This document shows, in pieces, positions 36,475 through 48,645 of a stretch of 64,000 nt of DNA. The position numbers were made by a program, and so were the translations under genes. The stretch spans positions 1 to 64,000 of the forward strand of contig NZ_AEPF01000058.1 of assembly GCF_000193735.1 (NCBI RefSeq), read 5' to 3'. Source of the DNA: Neisseria sicca 4320. GTDB lineage: Bacteria > Pseudomonadota > Gammaproteobacteria > Burkholderiales > Neisseriaceae. Below the pieces are notes generated by a model that searched no databases, was not told the DNA's origin, and worked only from the letters and a program-made list of their open reading frames with translations. The first letter of the stretch is position 1; the number at the start of each line of letters is the position of its first letter.

Positions 36475-38838
36475 TTAGCTGCGAAGTTGCGCTCCCGCAG
36501 CAGTTGCCGCGTCAATCAGTTTTCCGATAACCGGCTCGACTGTTTCATCCGTCAGCGTGTTTTCCATATCCTGCAAAATCACTTTGACCGCCATGCTCTT
36601 CATCCCTTCAGGCAGGCCTGTACCTCGATACACGTCAAATACGCTGATTTCCTGTACCAACTTGTTTGCCGCGCCTTTCAAGGCGGCCAACAAATCATCA
36701 TGGGTCATGGTTTCAGGCATGACAAACGCCAAATCCCTGCGCACCGGCTGGAATTTCGATACTGCCTGATAGCGCGTTTTTTCGCGTTCCAACACGGCAG
36801 CCATGTCGATTTCAAATACCAGCGGCGCTTGCGGCAAGTCGTATTTTTGCAGCCATTTCGGATGCAATTCGCCGACAAAACCGATCACTTGGCCGTCTGA
36901 AACAATATTGGCGGCGCGTCCTGGATGCAGGGCGGGATGTTCGGTTTTGACGAATTCAATTGCTTTGTTTTTCAACAGATTTTCCACATCCGCCTTGATG
37001 TCGTAAAAATCTGCGTTGCGCGTTTTCTCGCCCCATTGTTCGGGCATTGCCGCGCCGTACCACAGGCCGCCGATGCGTTCGTTTTGCACAAACAGGCCGT
37101 CTGAACCTTTGCTGAACACGCGGGCGATTTCAAACACGCGTACGCGGTTTTGCTTGCGGTTCAGATTGTTTTGCAGAATTTCCACCAAGCCGCCGATGAG
37201 CGTGGAACGCATCACGGCATACTGCGCCGCCAGCGGGTTTTGCAGGCGGATGGGGTTGGCGTTGGCGGCAAAGTCGTGTTCCCACTGCTCGTCAACAAAG
37301 GCATAGCTGACCACTTCGCGGTAACCGCGCGCCGCCATTTCGTTATAAACGGCAAAACGCGGACGACGGGTTTCGGGCAGCGCCAGCATTTTCAGACGAC
37401 CTGACGTGTAATCGTCGGGGATATTTTCATAGCCGTAAACGCGGCCGATTTCTTCAATCAAATCAGCTTCGATTTCGATGTCGAAACGGAAGCTCGGCGC
37501 GGTAACGCGGAAGCCTTCCGCCGTTTTTTCAGGCTGCAAACCCAAGTGCTGCAAAATAGTTTTCACCTGTTCGGCAGGAATATCCACGCCCAACACGGTT
37601 TTCAGACGACCCAAACGCAATTCAACCTGCTGCGCTTCAGGCAATTCGCCCTGCGCTTCCACCATTTCGCCCGCCGCACCGCCGCAGATTTGCAAAACCA
37701 ATTCGGTGGCGCGTTCGATGGCGTCAGCCTGCAAACGGTAATCCACGCCGCGCTCAAAGCGGAACGACGAATCCGAACCAAAACCATATTGGCGCGATTT
37801 TCCGGCGATGATTTCAGGCGCAAACCAAGCCGCTTCCAGCACGATATTTTGTGTGCCGTCTGAAACCGTGCTCGCTGCGCCGCCCATCAGCCCTGCCAAA
37901 CTCAACGCGCCTTTTTCATCGGCGACTACCAGCGTATTTTCAGACAGAGAGACGGTTTTCTCGTTCAGACATTCCAGCGTTTCACCTTCGTGCGCGCGGC
38001 GGATGTGCAGGCTGCCTGACAGTTTGTCGGCATCGAAAACATGCATTGGCTGACCGATTTCCAGCATCACATAATTACCAATGTCCACCAGCGAGGAAAT
38101 ACTGCGGATGCCGCTGCGCTCCAAACGCTGCTTCATCCAATCCGGTGTAGCGGCGCGCGCGTTCACGTTTTCAATCACGCGGCTGGTAAAGCGGCCGCAA
38201 TCGGCAGGCGCATCAATCTGCACGGGCTGTTTGCGGCTGCCCGTAATGGGCGCTGCATGGATTGCAGGCTGCTTGAACGCGCAACCTGTCAGCGCGGACA
38301 CTTCACGCGCAATACCTTTAATGCTCAGGCAATCGGCACGGTTCGGCGTGATTTTCAGCGTGAATACCGTATCGTCCAAATCTAAATACTCACGGATATT
38401 TGCGCCGACGGGAGCATCTTGCGGCAGAATGTGCAGGCCGTTCACGCTGTCGTCGGGCAGACCGAGTTCATCGGTGGAACACAACATCCCGTTCGACACC
38501 ACGCCGCGCATCTTGGTCGGCTTGATTTTGAAATTACCCGGCAACACCGTGCCCGGCAACGAACACGGCACTTTGATGCCCGCTTTCACATTCGGCGCAC
38601 CGCACACAATCTGCACCAACTCACCCGTACCCGCATCAACTTGGGTAACGTTCAAACGGTCGGCATCCGGATGTTTTTCAACGGATTTCACTTCGGCAAT
38701 CACCACGCCCGTAAACGCAGGCGCGGCAGTCTCGGCTTCTTCCACTTCCAAGCCGGACATGGTTAACAGATGTTCCAGCTTATCGGCGGAAAGTTCGGTA
38801 TCGGCTTGGGTTTTCAGCCATGAGTAGGAGAATTGCAT
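36475..38838 (-). CDS. pheT: Phenylalanyl-tRNA synthetase beta subunit
   Basis: 787 residues. Domains in order: N-terminal tRNA-binding OB fold (about 40-150, with the VVIAEVKSVEKHPDADRL motif), B3/B4 editing domain (about 210-380), B5 (about 400-470), the catalytic-like core, and the C-terminal ferredoxin-fold anticodon-binding domain (FQPVRRDLAFVMPE to the end). It pairs with PheS to charge tRNA-Phe. Normally next to pheS; here a 2.75-kb restriction cassette separates them. The gene contains uptake-like copies in two dialects: GGCCGTCTGAA forms and the host form. Confidence 0.96.
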   Translation of the reverse strand: MQFSYSWLKTQADTELSADKLEHLLTMSGLEVEEAETAAPAFTGVVIAEVKSVEKHPDADRLNVTQVDAGTGELVQIVCGAPNVKAGIKVPCSLPGTVLPGNFKIKPTKMRGVVSNGMLCSTDELGLPDDSVNGLHILPQDAPVGANIREYLDLDDTVFTLKITPNRADCLSIKGIAREVSALTGCAFKQPAIHAAPITGSRKQPVQIDAPADCGRFTSRVIENVNARAATPDWMKQRLERSGIRSISSLVDIGNYVMLEIGQPMHVFDADKLSGSLHIRRAHEGETLECLNEKTVSLSENTLVVADEKGALSLAGLMGGAASTVSDGTQNIVLEAAWFAPEIIAGKSRQYGFGSDSSFRFERGVDYRLQADAIERATELVLQICGGAAGEMVEAQGELPEAQQVELRLGRLKTVLGVDIPAEQVKTILQHLGLQPEKTAEGFRVTAPSFRFDIEIEADLIEEIGRVYGYENIPDDYTSGRLKMLALPETRRPRFAVYNEMAARGYREVVSYAFVDEQWEHDFAANANPIRLQNPLAAQYAVMRSTLIGGLVEILQNNLNRKQNRVRVFEIARVFSKGSDGLFVQNERIGGLWYGAAMPEQWGEKTRNADFYDIKADVENLLKNKAIEFVKTEHPALHPGRAANIVSDGQVIGFVGELHPKWLQKYDLPQAPLVFEIDMAAVLEREKTRYQAVSKFQPVRRDLAFVMPETMTHDDLLAALKGAANKLVQEISVFDVYRGTGLPEGMKSMAVKVILQDMENTLTDETVEPVIGKLIDAATAAGAQLRS

Positions 38839-38866
38839 TTATCACTTCCTATAAAATAAATCTGCT

Positions 38867-40057
38867 TTATTTAAAGCGAACTTGAAGATTCAGTTTGATA
38901 AAAAAATCATGGTCTTCTTTGAATAGCCAGCCGTAAAAATACTTCTTCTTAGCATTATTGTCGGGATATCCTGGATTATTTTCATCATCTCCCGTAGCAG
39001 CTTGTTCCAATTTTGTACGTTTTAAGAGATAGTTTCTAAGTAAATTGAAGTCATATATGTGGAAACATACGATACTTCCATCCTTTTTTGCTACAATCAC
39101 TCCTCCAAAAGAATTATATTCTCCCAACCATACAGCTTCAGAGGTCATTCCCATCGCACTTTCTACTAGAAATTTTTTAATTTTATACTCATAAAACTTC
39201 TGCTGCCCCTTCTCTCCTTCATAAAAATTTAATGGGTCAGAATCCTCCAATATTTCCACCAATTTTTCAATCGAAGGCTCCTTATTTAAATACCTTAAAT
39301 ACAGGCAATGTGCCAAAATTTCAGGTAAATCTCCATCGATAATCTTCAAGTTAATCTTCAAGTTCTTATAAAACTGCTTGGACTGTATTTTTTGAAAACA
39401 ACAATCTGCAGCAATGTCCCTTATTTTTTCTAATCTTGCCGTTATTTTTGCACCTGTCTTATAGGTATTACTGTTAAAAGACTGCAAATCGAAGTTTTCT
39501 GGAAGATTTTTTACCTTATAAATAAAGTTGTTTCCCGCGCCAGTGTTCAACAAAGTTGCATCTTTGCCCAATAATGACTTAATGCTGAAGCCTAAATCGG
39601 TATCCTTGGCGAGTCGATGATCATAAATTTTTAACCTTATATCCGATTTAGTGCCTGAATCAGCTTTTGCTGTTTCAATTTGATTATTCTGTAAGAATGA
39701 ATTCAATTCAGGAATTGAAAATGAACGTCCTTTTCCTTCTTTTACTCCTGATAAAGTATCTTCAACTACCTTAGTTAGTTCCTGATATGTATAGCTATTC
39801 AATAAATTTCTTTGATTATTGAAAACTTTAAAAATGTGTATTTTTACCTGATCTTGATTTTCCCCTTGCTCTTCTCTTTCAAACTCTAACTGATATTCTC
39901 TTTCAGACTTATAGCTTTTCATGACTTGATAAATATTTTCTCCATCAGGCTCCAAATTCATGTCTGACTGAAACAGTTTTCCATCTGTAATTAGTTTGAA
40001 CAGCACATATAACTCTGTCCACTCACCTTTATTTGCCCGTACTGTCATAATTTCCAT
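38867..40057 (-). CDS. HpaII-family type II restriction endonuclease
   Basis: 396 residues. The start ANKGEWTELYVLFKLITDGK and the LxxSDMNL segment match the HpaII endonuclease family (PF09561); HpaII cuts CCGG. The middle has SGTKSDIRLKIYDHRLAK and GFSIKSLLGKDATLLNTGAG, whose Asp and Ser-x-Lys pattern could be the catalytic site. The ATG lies two bases after the methyltransferase stop, so both are read from one message. Base composition is AT-rich compared with pheS and pheT, a sign of transfer. Specificity is inferred from the family only. Confidence 0.78.
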   Translation of the reverse strand: MEIMTVRANKGEWTELYVLFKLITDGKLFQSDMNLEPDGENIYQVMKSYKSEREYQLEFEREEQGENQDQVKIHIFKVFNNQRNLLNSYTYQELTKVVEDTLSGVKEGKGRSFSIPELNSFLQNNQIETAKADSGTKSDIRLKIYDHRLAKDTDLGFSIKSLLGKDATLLNTGAGNNFIYKVKNLPENFDLQSFNSNTYKTGAKITARLEKIRDIAADCCFQKIQSKQFYKNLKINLKIIDGDLPEILAHCLYLRYLNKEPSIEKLVEILEDSDPLNFYEGEKGQQKFYEYKIKKFLVESAMGMTSEAVWLGEYNSFGGVIVAKKDGSIVCFHIYDFNLLRNYLLKRTKLEQAATGDDENNPGYPDNNAKKKYFYGWLFKEDHDFFIKLNLQVRFK

Positions 40058-40059
40058 CT

Positions 40060-41218
40060 CTAACCGATACTAAGCTTGTCTAAAATTTTCTCAGCCACCG
40101 CTTGAATCGCCGGCACGGCAACCGAATTGCCAAATTGTTTGTATGCGGAAGCATCTGCAACAGGGATTTTGAATTTTTCAGGAAAACCTTGCAGCCTCGC
40201 CCATTCGCGCGGGGTCATTTTTCTGATGCCCTCGCGGTTTACCTCACCTTTGATATTGGTGGTCGGAGTAAAGTCGGTAATGCGTTTGTCGATTACCAAA
40301 TTCCGCTCCCTCCCCATACCGCCGACAACAATCGCATTGGCAATCCCATCATCGGGAATAATTTCATATCCGAACCCATTACCCTTTTCCTCATGCCTTT
40401 TCTTGTGTTTTCTTAAAGTATCGATGTATTGAGTGGACAAATAATATTTTGTCGGCACAGTATCTTTTTCCCGTATATCCTTAAAGGCTATCTGAATTCC
40501 TATCGGTTCGGGATATTCGAAATCTTTGATATCGGTATCTTTCCGAAAGCCCACAATAAAAATCCTTTCGCGGTTTTGCGGCACGCCGAAATCCTTTGCG
40601 TTGACAATTTTCGGCTCGGGTACAAAATATCCCAAATCTTCCCTCAGCGTATTCAATATCGTCTGCAACGTCCTGCCTCGGTCGTGATTGGTCAATCCTT
40701 TTACATTTTCTAAAAAGAATGCCTTAGGATGATGCCTGCGGATAATTTCCGCCACATCGAAAAACAATGTACCGCGCGTATCTTCAAACCCCCCCCCGCC
40801 GGCCGGCAATCGAAAATGCTTGACAGGGAAAACCCGCACACAGCAAATCAAATTGCTTCGGAATGTATTGTTTGGTTTCTTCCAAAGTAATATCACCAAA
40901 CGGCACTTCTCCGAAATTGGCTTCGTACGTCAGTTTGGCTTTTTCGTCCCACTCGCTCGAAAACACGCATTCCCCGCCCAAGTTCTGCATGGCAATGCGG
41001 AAGCCCCCGATACCTGCAAACAAGTCGATAAAGGTAAATTTGGGTTTCAAGGCCGTCTGAAAAGTATCGTTGTTTTCAAAAAGGCGGTATTGCGCTGCTT
41101 TTTCTTCCAAGTGTTCACCTTGCTCATCATCCTTAATTTCGTTTTTATAAATCAATTCCTCTCGCTTGGACGATTTCTTTAACTTTTTCGGCACAGTAGG
41201 TTGTATTTTTAACGACAT
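40060..41218 (-). pseudogene. C5-cytosine DNA methyltransferase interrupted at a G9 tract
   Basis: The first part (start 41218) has the SAM-binding motif I DLFAGIGGF (about 65-73) and the catalytic PCQ (131-133) in AGFPCQAFSIAGRRGG, then hits a stop. The remainder, in another frame, continues FEDTRGTLFFDV, the ENV motif (FFLENVKGL), QNRERIFIVG and motif X (GNSVAVPAIQAV). Joined, it would be a normal 385-residue enzyme that protects DNA from the adjacent nuclease, probably at CCGG. The frame breaks in a run of nine C (plus strand 40789-40797); eight would read through. This looks like a phase-variable switch caught in the OFF state. Confidence 0.88.
40789..40797. repeat. Poly-C/poly-G tract, likely phase-variation switch
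   Basis: Nine consecutive C on the plus strand inside the methyltransferase, between the catalytic motif and FEDTRGTLFF. Eight gives an intact frame, nine does not. Neisseria commonly use such tracts for slipped-strand on/off switching. Confidence 0.75.
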
Positions 41219-41570
41219 CGTTACTCCAAAAACGTAAAACCGTCCAGCCTTCGGCTTTCAGACGACCTGTTACTTCCATATCCCGTCGGATATTTCGCTC
41301 TATTTTGGCAATCCAAAACTCACGATTTCCCTTTATTTCCGCTTTTTTCCGTTCCCAATCCTTGCCGTGCCAAAACTCGCCATCGACAAACACGGCCACT
41401 TTGTATTTTTTAAATGAAAAATCAGGTTTTCCAAAAATGCTTCCGCTGTTTTTCCGATACCTGAGCCCCAAAGCCCACATCGCTTTTGCCAACACAAGCT
41501 CGGGTTTCGTCCCTTTGCTTTTGTTGGACTGCATACATTTTTTGCGCTGTTCTGGGGTTAATTTATCCAT
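41145..41570 (-). CDS. vsr: Very short patch repair endonuclease, Vsr
   Basis: 141 residues; nicks beside T:G mismatches produced by deamination of 5-methylcytosine, so it offsets the mutagenic effect of the neighbouring methyltransferase. Family motifs: RKKCMQSNKSKGTKPEL at the start, GKPDFSFKKYKVAVFVDGEF with catalytic Asp, FWHGKDW with the His, and WTVLRFWSNDV near the end. It starts 16 bases after pheS and overlaps the methyltransferase start by 74 bases. Completes a V-M-R cassette. Confidence 0.92.
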   Translation of the reverse strand: MDKLTPEQRKKCMQSNKSKGTKPELVLAKAMWALGLRYRKNSGSIFGKPDFSFKKYKVAVFVDGEFWHGKDWERKKAEIKGNREFWIAKIERNIRRDMEVTGRLKAEGWTVLRFWSNDVVKNTTYCAEKVKEIVQARGIDL

Positions 41571-41571
41571 T

Positions 41572-41584
41572 AGGGTCGTCTGAA
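41572..41584 (+). repeat. Uptake sequence at the pheS-vsr junction
   Basis: AGGGTCGTCTGAA sits exactly at the cassette boundary, where it would favour exchange of the whole cassette by transformation between the conserved pheS and pheT. Confidence 0.7.
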
Positions 41585-41586
41585 AA

Positions 41587-42671
<1,085 letters not shown>

Positions 42672-42784
42672 ATCGTTTACGGCCAATCCGTTTGATAGAA
42701 TCGGCGTATTTTAGCGCAAATCAATTCAAAAAAATAGACTTTAAAGAAAGAAAATCAATCACATAGACTTTCTTCAGACAAAGA

Positions 42785-42811
42785 AAAAAGGAAGCCGTAG
42801 CTTCCTTTTCA
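42785..42811 (-). terminator. Intrinsic terminator after rplT
   Basis: AAAAGGAAGC and GCTTCCTTTT form a 10-bp stem with a 4-base loop, followed on the minus strand by T residues, 13 bases after the stop. Confidence 0.8.
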
Positions 42812-42823
42812 AATTTTTTTGGA

Positions 42824-43183
42824 TTAAGCAGCCAAAGCAGCTTTAGCTTTCTCAACCAATTGTGCAAAAGCGGCTTTATCAAATACAGCCAGATCAGCCA
42901 ATACTTTGCGGTCGATTTCGATAGCGGCGCGTTTCAGACCGTTCATGAATTTGCTGTAAGACAGACCATTTTCACGGGCACCTGCATTGATACGGACAAT
43001 CCACAATTGACGGAATTGGCGTTTGCGTTGACGACGGTCACGGTATGCGTATTGACCGGCTTTCATTACCGCTTGCTTGGCAACGCGGTATACGTTTTTA
43101 CGACGACCGCGGTAGCCTTTGGCTAACGCGAAGATTTTTTGGTGACGGGCACGAGCGGTTACACCGCGTTTTACGCGTGGCAT
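42824..43183 (-). CDS. rplT: Ribosomal protein L20
   Basis: 119-residue, very basic protein that binds 23S rRNA early in 50S assembly and represses its own operon. Family sequence [20 protein letters not shown], then [20 protein letters not shown] and [12 protein letters not shown]. Directly downstream of rpmI with a 12-base gap, in the conserved infC-rpmI-rplT order. Confidence 0.97.
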   Translation of the reverse strand: MPRVKRGVTARARHQKIFALAKGYRGRRKNVYRVAKQAVMKAGQYAYRDRRQRKRQFRQLWIVRINAGARENGLSYSKFMNGLKRAAIEIDRKVLADLAVFDKAAFAQLVEKAKAALAA

Positions 43184-43195
43184 ATTCTAAACTCC

Positions 43196-43393
43196 TTAAG
43201 CGTAGGGTAACATTTTAGCAACAGAAGCCAAATCGCGATCGTTTACCATAGAGGTACCGCGCAGTTGGCGTTTGTTTTTAGTGGTCTTTTTAGTCAAGAT
43301 GTGGCGTTTGAACGCATGAGCGCGTTTTACACCGCCGTTACCCAGTACTTTGAAGCGTTTTTTCGCGCTAGACTTGGTTTTCATTTTAGGCAT
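43196..43393 (-). CDS. rpmI: Ribosomal protein L35
   Basis: 65 residues from the ATG at 43393 ([20 protein letters not shown]). Ends [15 protein letters not shown]. Normal family length. The frame is open upstream to a TTG, but that stretch is not L35-like. Lies between infC and rplT. Confidence 0.96.
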
Positions 43394-43494
43394 GGGAAAA
43401 CTCCATTCGTTATTAGATAAGGCATTAGGGGGTTTTAAAACATCGATTTCAAACACTTGAACCCAAAATGCCACGGTTTTTGCCGCCAATCAAA

Positions 43495-43526
43495 AGCTTA
43501 CCCCGAAGCGGCAATCGGAGTAAGCT
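43495..43526 (-). terminator. Hairpin between infC and rpmI
   Basis: On the minus strand AGCTTACTCCGA and TCGGGGTAAGCT form a long stem (one mismatch) followed by TTTTGA. Because rpmI and rplT follow on the same strand, it is probably a partial terminator or attenuator balancing IF-3 against ribosomal proteins. Confidence 0.6.
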
Positions 43527-43539
43527 GGAAATTATAACT

Positions 43540-44061
43540 TTATTTTTTCTTTGGTGCAATCATCATCACCATTTGACGGCCTTCCATTTTAGGGAAGGAT
43601 TCGATTTGGGCTACTTCCGCCAAATCCTCTTTTACGCGCTCTAAAAGTTGCGCACCGAGTTGCTGGTGAGCCATTTCACGACCGCGGAAACGAAGCGTTA
43701 CTTTGACTTTATCGCCGTCAGCCAAGAAGCGGTTGATGTTGCGCATTTTGATTTGATAATCGCCTTCATCAGTACCCGGACGGAATTTAATTTCCTTAAT
43801 TTGCACCTGCTTCTGGTTTTTCTTGGCTTCGTCGCGTTTCTTGGCTTGTTGGTATTTATATTTACCGTAATCCATCAGTTTGCATACAGGCGGTTTGGCA
43901 GTAGGGGAAATCTCTACCAAATCCACATCCTGCTCTTCGGCCATAGCCAAAGCTTCACGAACCGATACGACACCAAGCTGTTCGCCTGACTCACTGATTA
44001 AACGCACTTCTTTGGCGGTAATTTCGCCATTGATTCGTGCTTCGCGTTCTTGAGCGATGAT
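43540..44061 (-). CDS. infC: Translation initiation factor IF-3, rare ATC start
   Basis: IF-3 binds the 30S subunit and rejects non-standard start codons. From an ATC codon at 44061 the protein has about 173 residues ([20 protein letters not shown] near the start, GGEx...PKKK at the end), the expected length. The first ATG in frame would drop the conserved N-terminus. GGAG lies five bases before the ATC; a second ATC follows immediately at 44058. Use of a non-AUG start is the known basis of IF-3 self-repression (AUU in E. coli). First gene of infC-rpmI-rplT, 17 bases after thrS. Confidence 0.88.
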   Translation of the reverse strand: MIAQEREARINGEITAKEVRLISESGEQLGVVSVREALAMAEEQDVDLVEISPTAKPPVCKLMDYGKYKYQQAKKRDEAKKNQKQVQIKEIKFRPGTDEGDYQIKMRNINRFLADGDKVKVTLRFRGREMAHQQLGAQLLERVKEDLAEVAQIESFPKMEGRQMVMMIAPKKK

Positions 44062-44078
44062 GAATACTCCTATAAAAA

Positions 44079-45995
44079 TTAATGGTTGACGAGGGCGTCT
44101 GCGATTTCTTGCTGCAGTTGTGCAATGAAATCATCCAAATCCAAAGAACCCAAGTCTTCTGCTTTGCGGCGCACGGCCACTTTGTTTTCCTGCTTCTCTT
44201 TATCGCCGACAACGATTTGATAAGGGAAGCGGTATTGGCTGTTATCGCGGATTTTGTAACCGATTTTTTCGTTACGCAAATCCAGCTCTACACGGAAGCC
44301 AGCGGCTTGCAATTTAGCAGCCACTTCACGGCAGTAATCCGCTTGATTTTCGGTGATATTCATAATCACCATTTGAACCGGAGCCAACCACAACGGGAAA
44401 GAACCTGCGTGGTTTTCAATCAGAATACCGATAAATCGCTCCAAAGAACCCAAAATGGCGCGGTGCAACATTACCGGACGGGCGCGGTCATTGTTTTCGG
44501 TTACATATTCTGCATCTAAGCGTTCCGGTAACACAAAATCCAGTTGCAGCGTACCACACTGCCAAGAACGTCCCAATGCGTCTTTGACGTGATATTCGAT
44601 TTTAGGTCCGTAGAACGCACCCTCACCCGGCAACTCATCCCATTCCACGCCACAAGCAGTCAATGCTTCGCGCAAACCTTGTTCCGCCTTATCCCACACG
44701 TCGTCTGAACCGGCGCGCTTCTCAGGACGCAGTGAAAGTTTGACGGACACATCATGGAAACCGAATTGCTTGTAAATACGAACCAGCAATTCATTGAATG
44801 CCCGCGCTTCGCTGACAATTTGATCTTCGGTACAGAAAATATGCGCATCGTCTTGTACAAAACCGCGGACACGCATCAGTCCATGCAGTGCGCCACTCGG
44901 CTCGTTACGATGGCAAGAACCAAATTCTGCCAAGCGCATCGGCAAATCACGGTACGAGCGCAAGCCGTTATTGAAAATCTGCACATGCCCCGGGCAGTTC
45001 ATCGGTTTAACCGCGTATTCGCGCTTTTCCGAGCTGGTTACGAACATATTGTCTTTGTAGTTATCCCAATGACCGGATTTTTCCCAAAAGGTTTTATCCA
45101 TGATTTGGGGGGTTTTGACTTCTTTATAACCGGCAGCATTCAGTTCTTTACGCATATGCTGCTCAATAGTTTGCCACAAAGCCCAACCTTTGGGATGCCA
45201 AAACACCATACCCGGTGCTTCGTCTTGCAAGTGGAACAAATCCAGTTGTTTGCCCAATTTGCGATGGTCGCGTTTTTCTGCTTCTTCAATGCGTTGGATA
45301 TAGGCTTTTAATTCGTCTTTTGTCGCCCAAGCCGTACCGTAAATACGTTGCAGCATTTCATTATTGCTGTCGCCGCGCCAGTATGCGCCTGCCAGTTTGG
45401 TCAGCTTGAAGTTTTTCAGGAAACGAGTGTTCGGAACGTGCGGACCGCGGCACATATCGACATATTCCTGATGATGATACATACCCATTGCTTCAACTTC
45501 GGGCATATCTTCAATCAGGCGCAGCTTGTATTCTTCACCGCGATCTTGGAAAATTTTGATGGTTTCGGCGCGCGGAGTCATGATTTTGATTACATCATAA
45601 TCTTGTGCGATCAATTCTTTCATGCGCGCTTCGATAGCTGCAACATCTTCAGGCGTAAACGGTTTTTCCGTTGCGATATCGTAATAAAAGCCCTCTTCAA
45701 TGACGGGGCCGATAACCATTTTTGCATTAGGATAAAGTTGCTTGACTGCATGGCCGACAAGGTGGGCGCAAGAGTGGCGGATGATTTCAACGCCTTCTTG
45801 GTCTTGCGGGGTAATGATTTGGACGGTTGAATCTTCGGTAATCGGATCGCACGCATCGACCAATTTACCGTTTACCTTACCTGCCACCGTCGCCTTCGCC
45901 AAACCTGCTCCGATAGACGCGGCAATCTGTGCCACGGTAACGGGCGATTCGTACTGGCGGACTGAGCCGTCCGGCAAGGTAATGTTCAACATCAA
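44079..45995 (-). CDS. thrS: Threonyl-tRNA synthetase
   Basis: 638 residues with the standard order: TGS domain (about 1-62), editing domain (about 65-225, with [10 protein letters not shown] and the later CRGPHVPNT zinc-like motif), class II catalytic core with zinc-binding Cys and His ([28 protein letters not shown]) and the C-terminal anticodon-binding domain. Charges tRNA-Thr and edits mischarged serine. A tRNA-Val gene lies just upstream on the same strand. Confidence 0.97.
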   Translation of the reverse strand: MMLNITLPDGSVRQYESPVTVAQIAASIGAGLAKATVAGKVNGKLVDACDPITEDSTVQIITPQDQEGVEIIRHSCAHLVGHAVKQLYPNAKMVIGPVIEEGFYYDIATEKPFTPEDVAAIEARMKELIAQDYDVIKIMTPRAETIKIFQDRGEEYKLRLIEDMPEVEAMGMYHHQEYVDMCRGPHVPNTRFLKNFKLTKLAGAYWRGDSNNEMLQRIYGTAWATKDELKAYIQRIEEAEKRDHRKLGKQLDLFHLQDEAPGMVFWHPKGWALWQTIEQHMRKELNAAGYKEVKTPQIMDKTFWEKSGHWDNYKDNMFVTSSEKREYAVKPMNCPGHVQIFNNGLRSYRDLPMRLAEFGSCHRNEPSGALHGLMRVRGFVQDDAHIFCTEDQIVSEARAFNELLVRIYKQFGFHDVSVKLSLRPEKRAGSDDVWDKAEQGLREALTACGVEWDELPGEGAFYGPKIEYHVKDALGRSWQCGTLQLDFVLPERLDAEYVTENNDRARPVMLHRAILGSLERFIGILIENHAGSFPLWLAPVQMVIMNITENQADYCREVAAKLQAAGFRVELDLRNEKIGYKIRDNSQYRFPYQIVVGDKEKQENKVAVRRKAEDLGSLDLDDFIAQLQQEIADALVNH

Positions 45996-46046
45996 AAAAG
46001 CTCCAAAACATTAAAAAATAACGGCATAAATGCCGTTTGGGAAATT

Positions 46047-46123
46047 TGGTAGGCACGATTGGATTTGAACCAACGACCCCCACCATGTCAAGGTGGTGCT
46101 CTAACCAACTGAGCTACGTGCCT
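46047..46123 (-). tRNA. tRNA-Val (anticodon GAC)
   Basis: 77 bases with the CCA end encoded. The acceptor stem AGGCACG pairs with CGTGCCT, the D arm is GCTCAGTTGGTTAGAGC, and the anticodon stem CCACC/GGTGG holds the loop TTGACAT with GAC. The T arm is GTTGG-TTCAAAT-CCAAT-like. 52 bases before thrS on the same strand, so the two may share a transcript. Confidence 0.93.
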
Positions 46124-46370
46124 GTTTAACAGGGTTTGGATTATAGACGATACTTTGATGCGATGGCAAGCATGAAAACAATGTTTCAGACGACATTATC
46201 GGAACATTGTGATTTTTTTGAAACATTTTCAACAGTGAACATCTCGATACGAATAAGGTCGTCTGAAATATTCAAACACCGCTATTGCGATGAAAATCCT
46301 TTATAATCCCGTTTTTTACCTCAATCGTTTGACTGCACGGCGGCTTTGCACGCCGTTTTCGACATTATAG

Positions 46371-47495
<1,125 letters not shown>

Positions 47496-47514
47496 GATTT
47501 AACTATGCTTATCG

Positions 47515-47570
47515 GGGTCATCTGAAAACATTTATCTTGATTGACCCTTTGCTTTTCAGACGACCTTTTG
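47515..47570. terminator. Degraded uptake-sequence hairpin after tgt
   Basis: GGTCATCTGAAAA (one base off the uptake core) pairs with TTTTCAGACGACCTTTTG across about 26 bases. Confidence 0.55.
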
Positions 47571-47604
47571 CACAAAATATCATTCAATATTAAAGAAAGA
47601 AACC

Positions 47605-48615
47605 ATGCCCCGTTTCCTGCCAGAGCCTCCCCTCCCGTACACCGACCAAACCCGTACCGCCGTCCTACTGCTTAACCTCGGCACACCGGATGCTCCGACC
47701 GCGCAAGCCGTCAAACCTTACCTGCGCGACTTTTTATCCGACCAACGCGTGGTAGAACTGCCGAAGCTGTTGTGGCAACCGATCTTGCGTGGCCTGATAC
47801 TGACGCTGCGCCCGAAAAAAAGTGCGCATGCCTATGAAAAAATCTGGTTTAAAGAAGGCTCGCCCTTATTGGTTTATACCGCACGCCAAGCCGAAGCCTT
47901 GGGCAAACTACTGCCGGATGTAACCGTCCGCTACGCCATGACTTACGGCAACCCGGGCGTTGGCGACGTCTTAGCGGAATTGAAATCGCAAGGCATCGGT
48001 AATCTTTTGGTAGTCCCGCTTTATCCGCAATATGCGGCATCAAGCACAGGCGCGGCTTTGGATAAAGTATTCTTGCAATTACTGCGCCAGCGCAACCAAC
48101 TCAGCATACGCACGGTATCCCGTTTCTACGATGATGCAGGCTATATCGAAGCCATGAAAAGGCAGATTCAGGCATATTGGGCGGAACACGGACGCGGCGA
48201 AAAACTGATGCTGAGTTTTCACGGCATACCTCAGAAACAGTACGACGAGGGCGACCCTTATCCCGACGAATGCCGCCATACCGCCAAACTGCTTGCCGAA
48301 GCCTTGGAGCTGACTGAGCAGGAATATATCGTTTCCTTCCAAAGCCAGTTCGGCAAGGCAAAATGGGTTAAACCGAGTACGCAGGTTCTGTTTGACGAAC
48401 TGCCGAAACAAGGCATAACGAAATTGGACGTTTTCTGTCCGGGCTTCATTGCAGACTGCTTGGAAACGATGGAAGAAATCGCTTTGATGGGGCGCGAACA
48501 ATTTCACGCCGCCGGCGGTAAAGAATACCGCTATATCCCCTGCCTGAACGACGGCGCAGCATGGATAGGCGCACTGGCAGATTTAGTGCGGCGCAATTTG
48601 CACGGATGGGTTTGA
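47605..48615 (+). CDS. hemH: Ferrochelatase
   Basis: 336 residues; inserts Fe(II) into protoporphyrin IX, the last step of haem synthesis, at the inner face of the membrane. Family motifs: LLNLGTPDAPT, the porphyrin-binding LPLYPQYAASSTG-like VVPLYPQYAAS, the iron-ligand His in LSFHGIPQKQYDEGDPY, and VFCPGFIADCLETMEEIA near the C-terminus. GAAAGAAACC precedes the start. Confidence 0.95.
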   Translation: MPRFLPEPPLPYTDQTRTAVLLLNLGTPDAPTAQAVKPYLRDFLSDQRVVELPKLLWQPILRGLILTLRPKKSAHAYEKIWFKEGSPLLVYTARQAEALGKLLPDVTVRYAMTYGNPGVGDVLAELKSQGIGNLLVVPLYPQYAASSTGAALDKVFLQLLRQRNQLSIRTVSRFYDDAGYIEAMKRQIQAYWAEHGRGEKLMLSFHGIPQKQYDEGDPYPDECRHTAKLLAEALELTEQEYIVSFQSQFGKAKWVKPSTQVLFDELPKQGITKLDVFCPGFIADCLETMEEIALMGREQFHAAGGKEYRYIPCLNDGAAWIGALADLVRRNLHGWV

Positions 48616-48645
48616 AGTATCCCTCCGTTTGTTTGACTTAAATCT

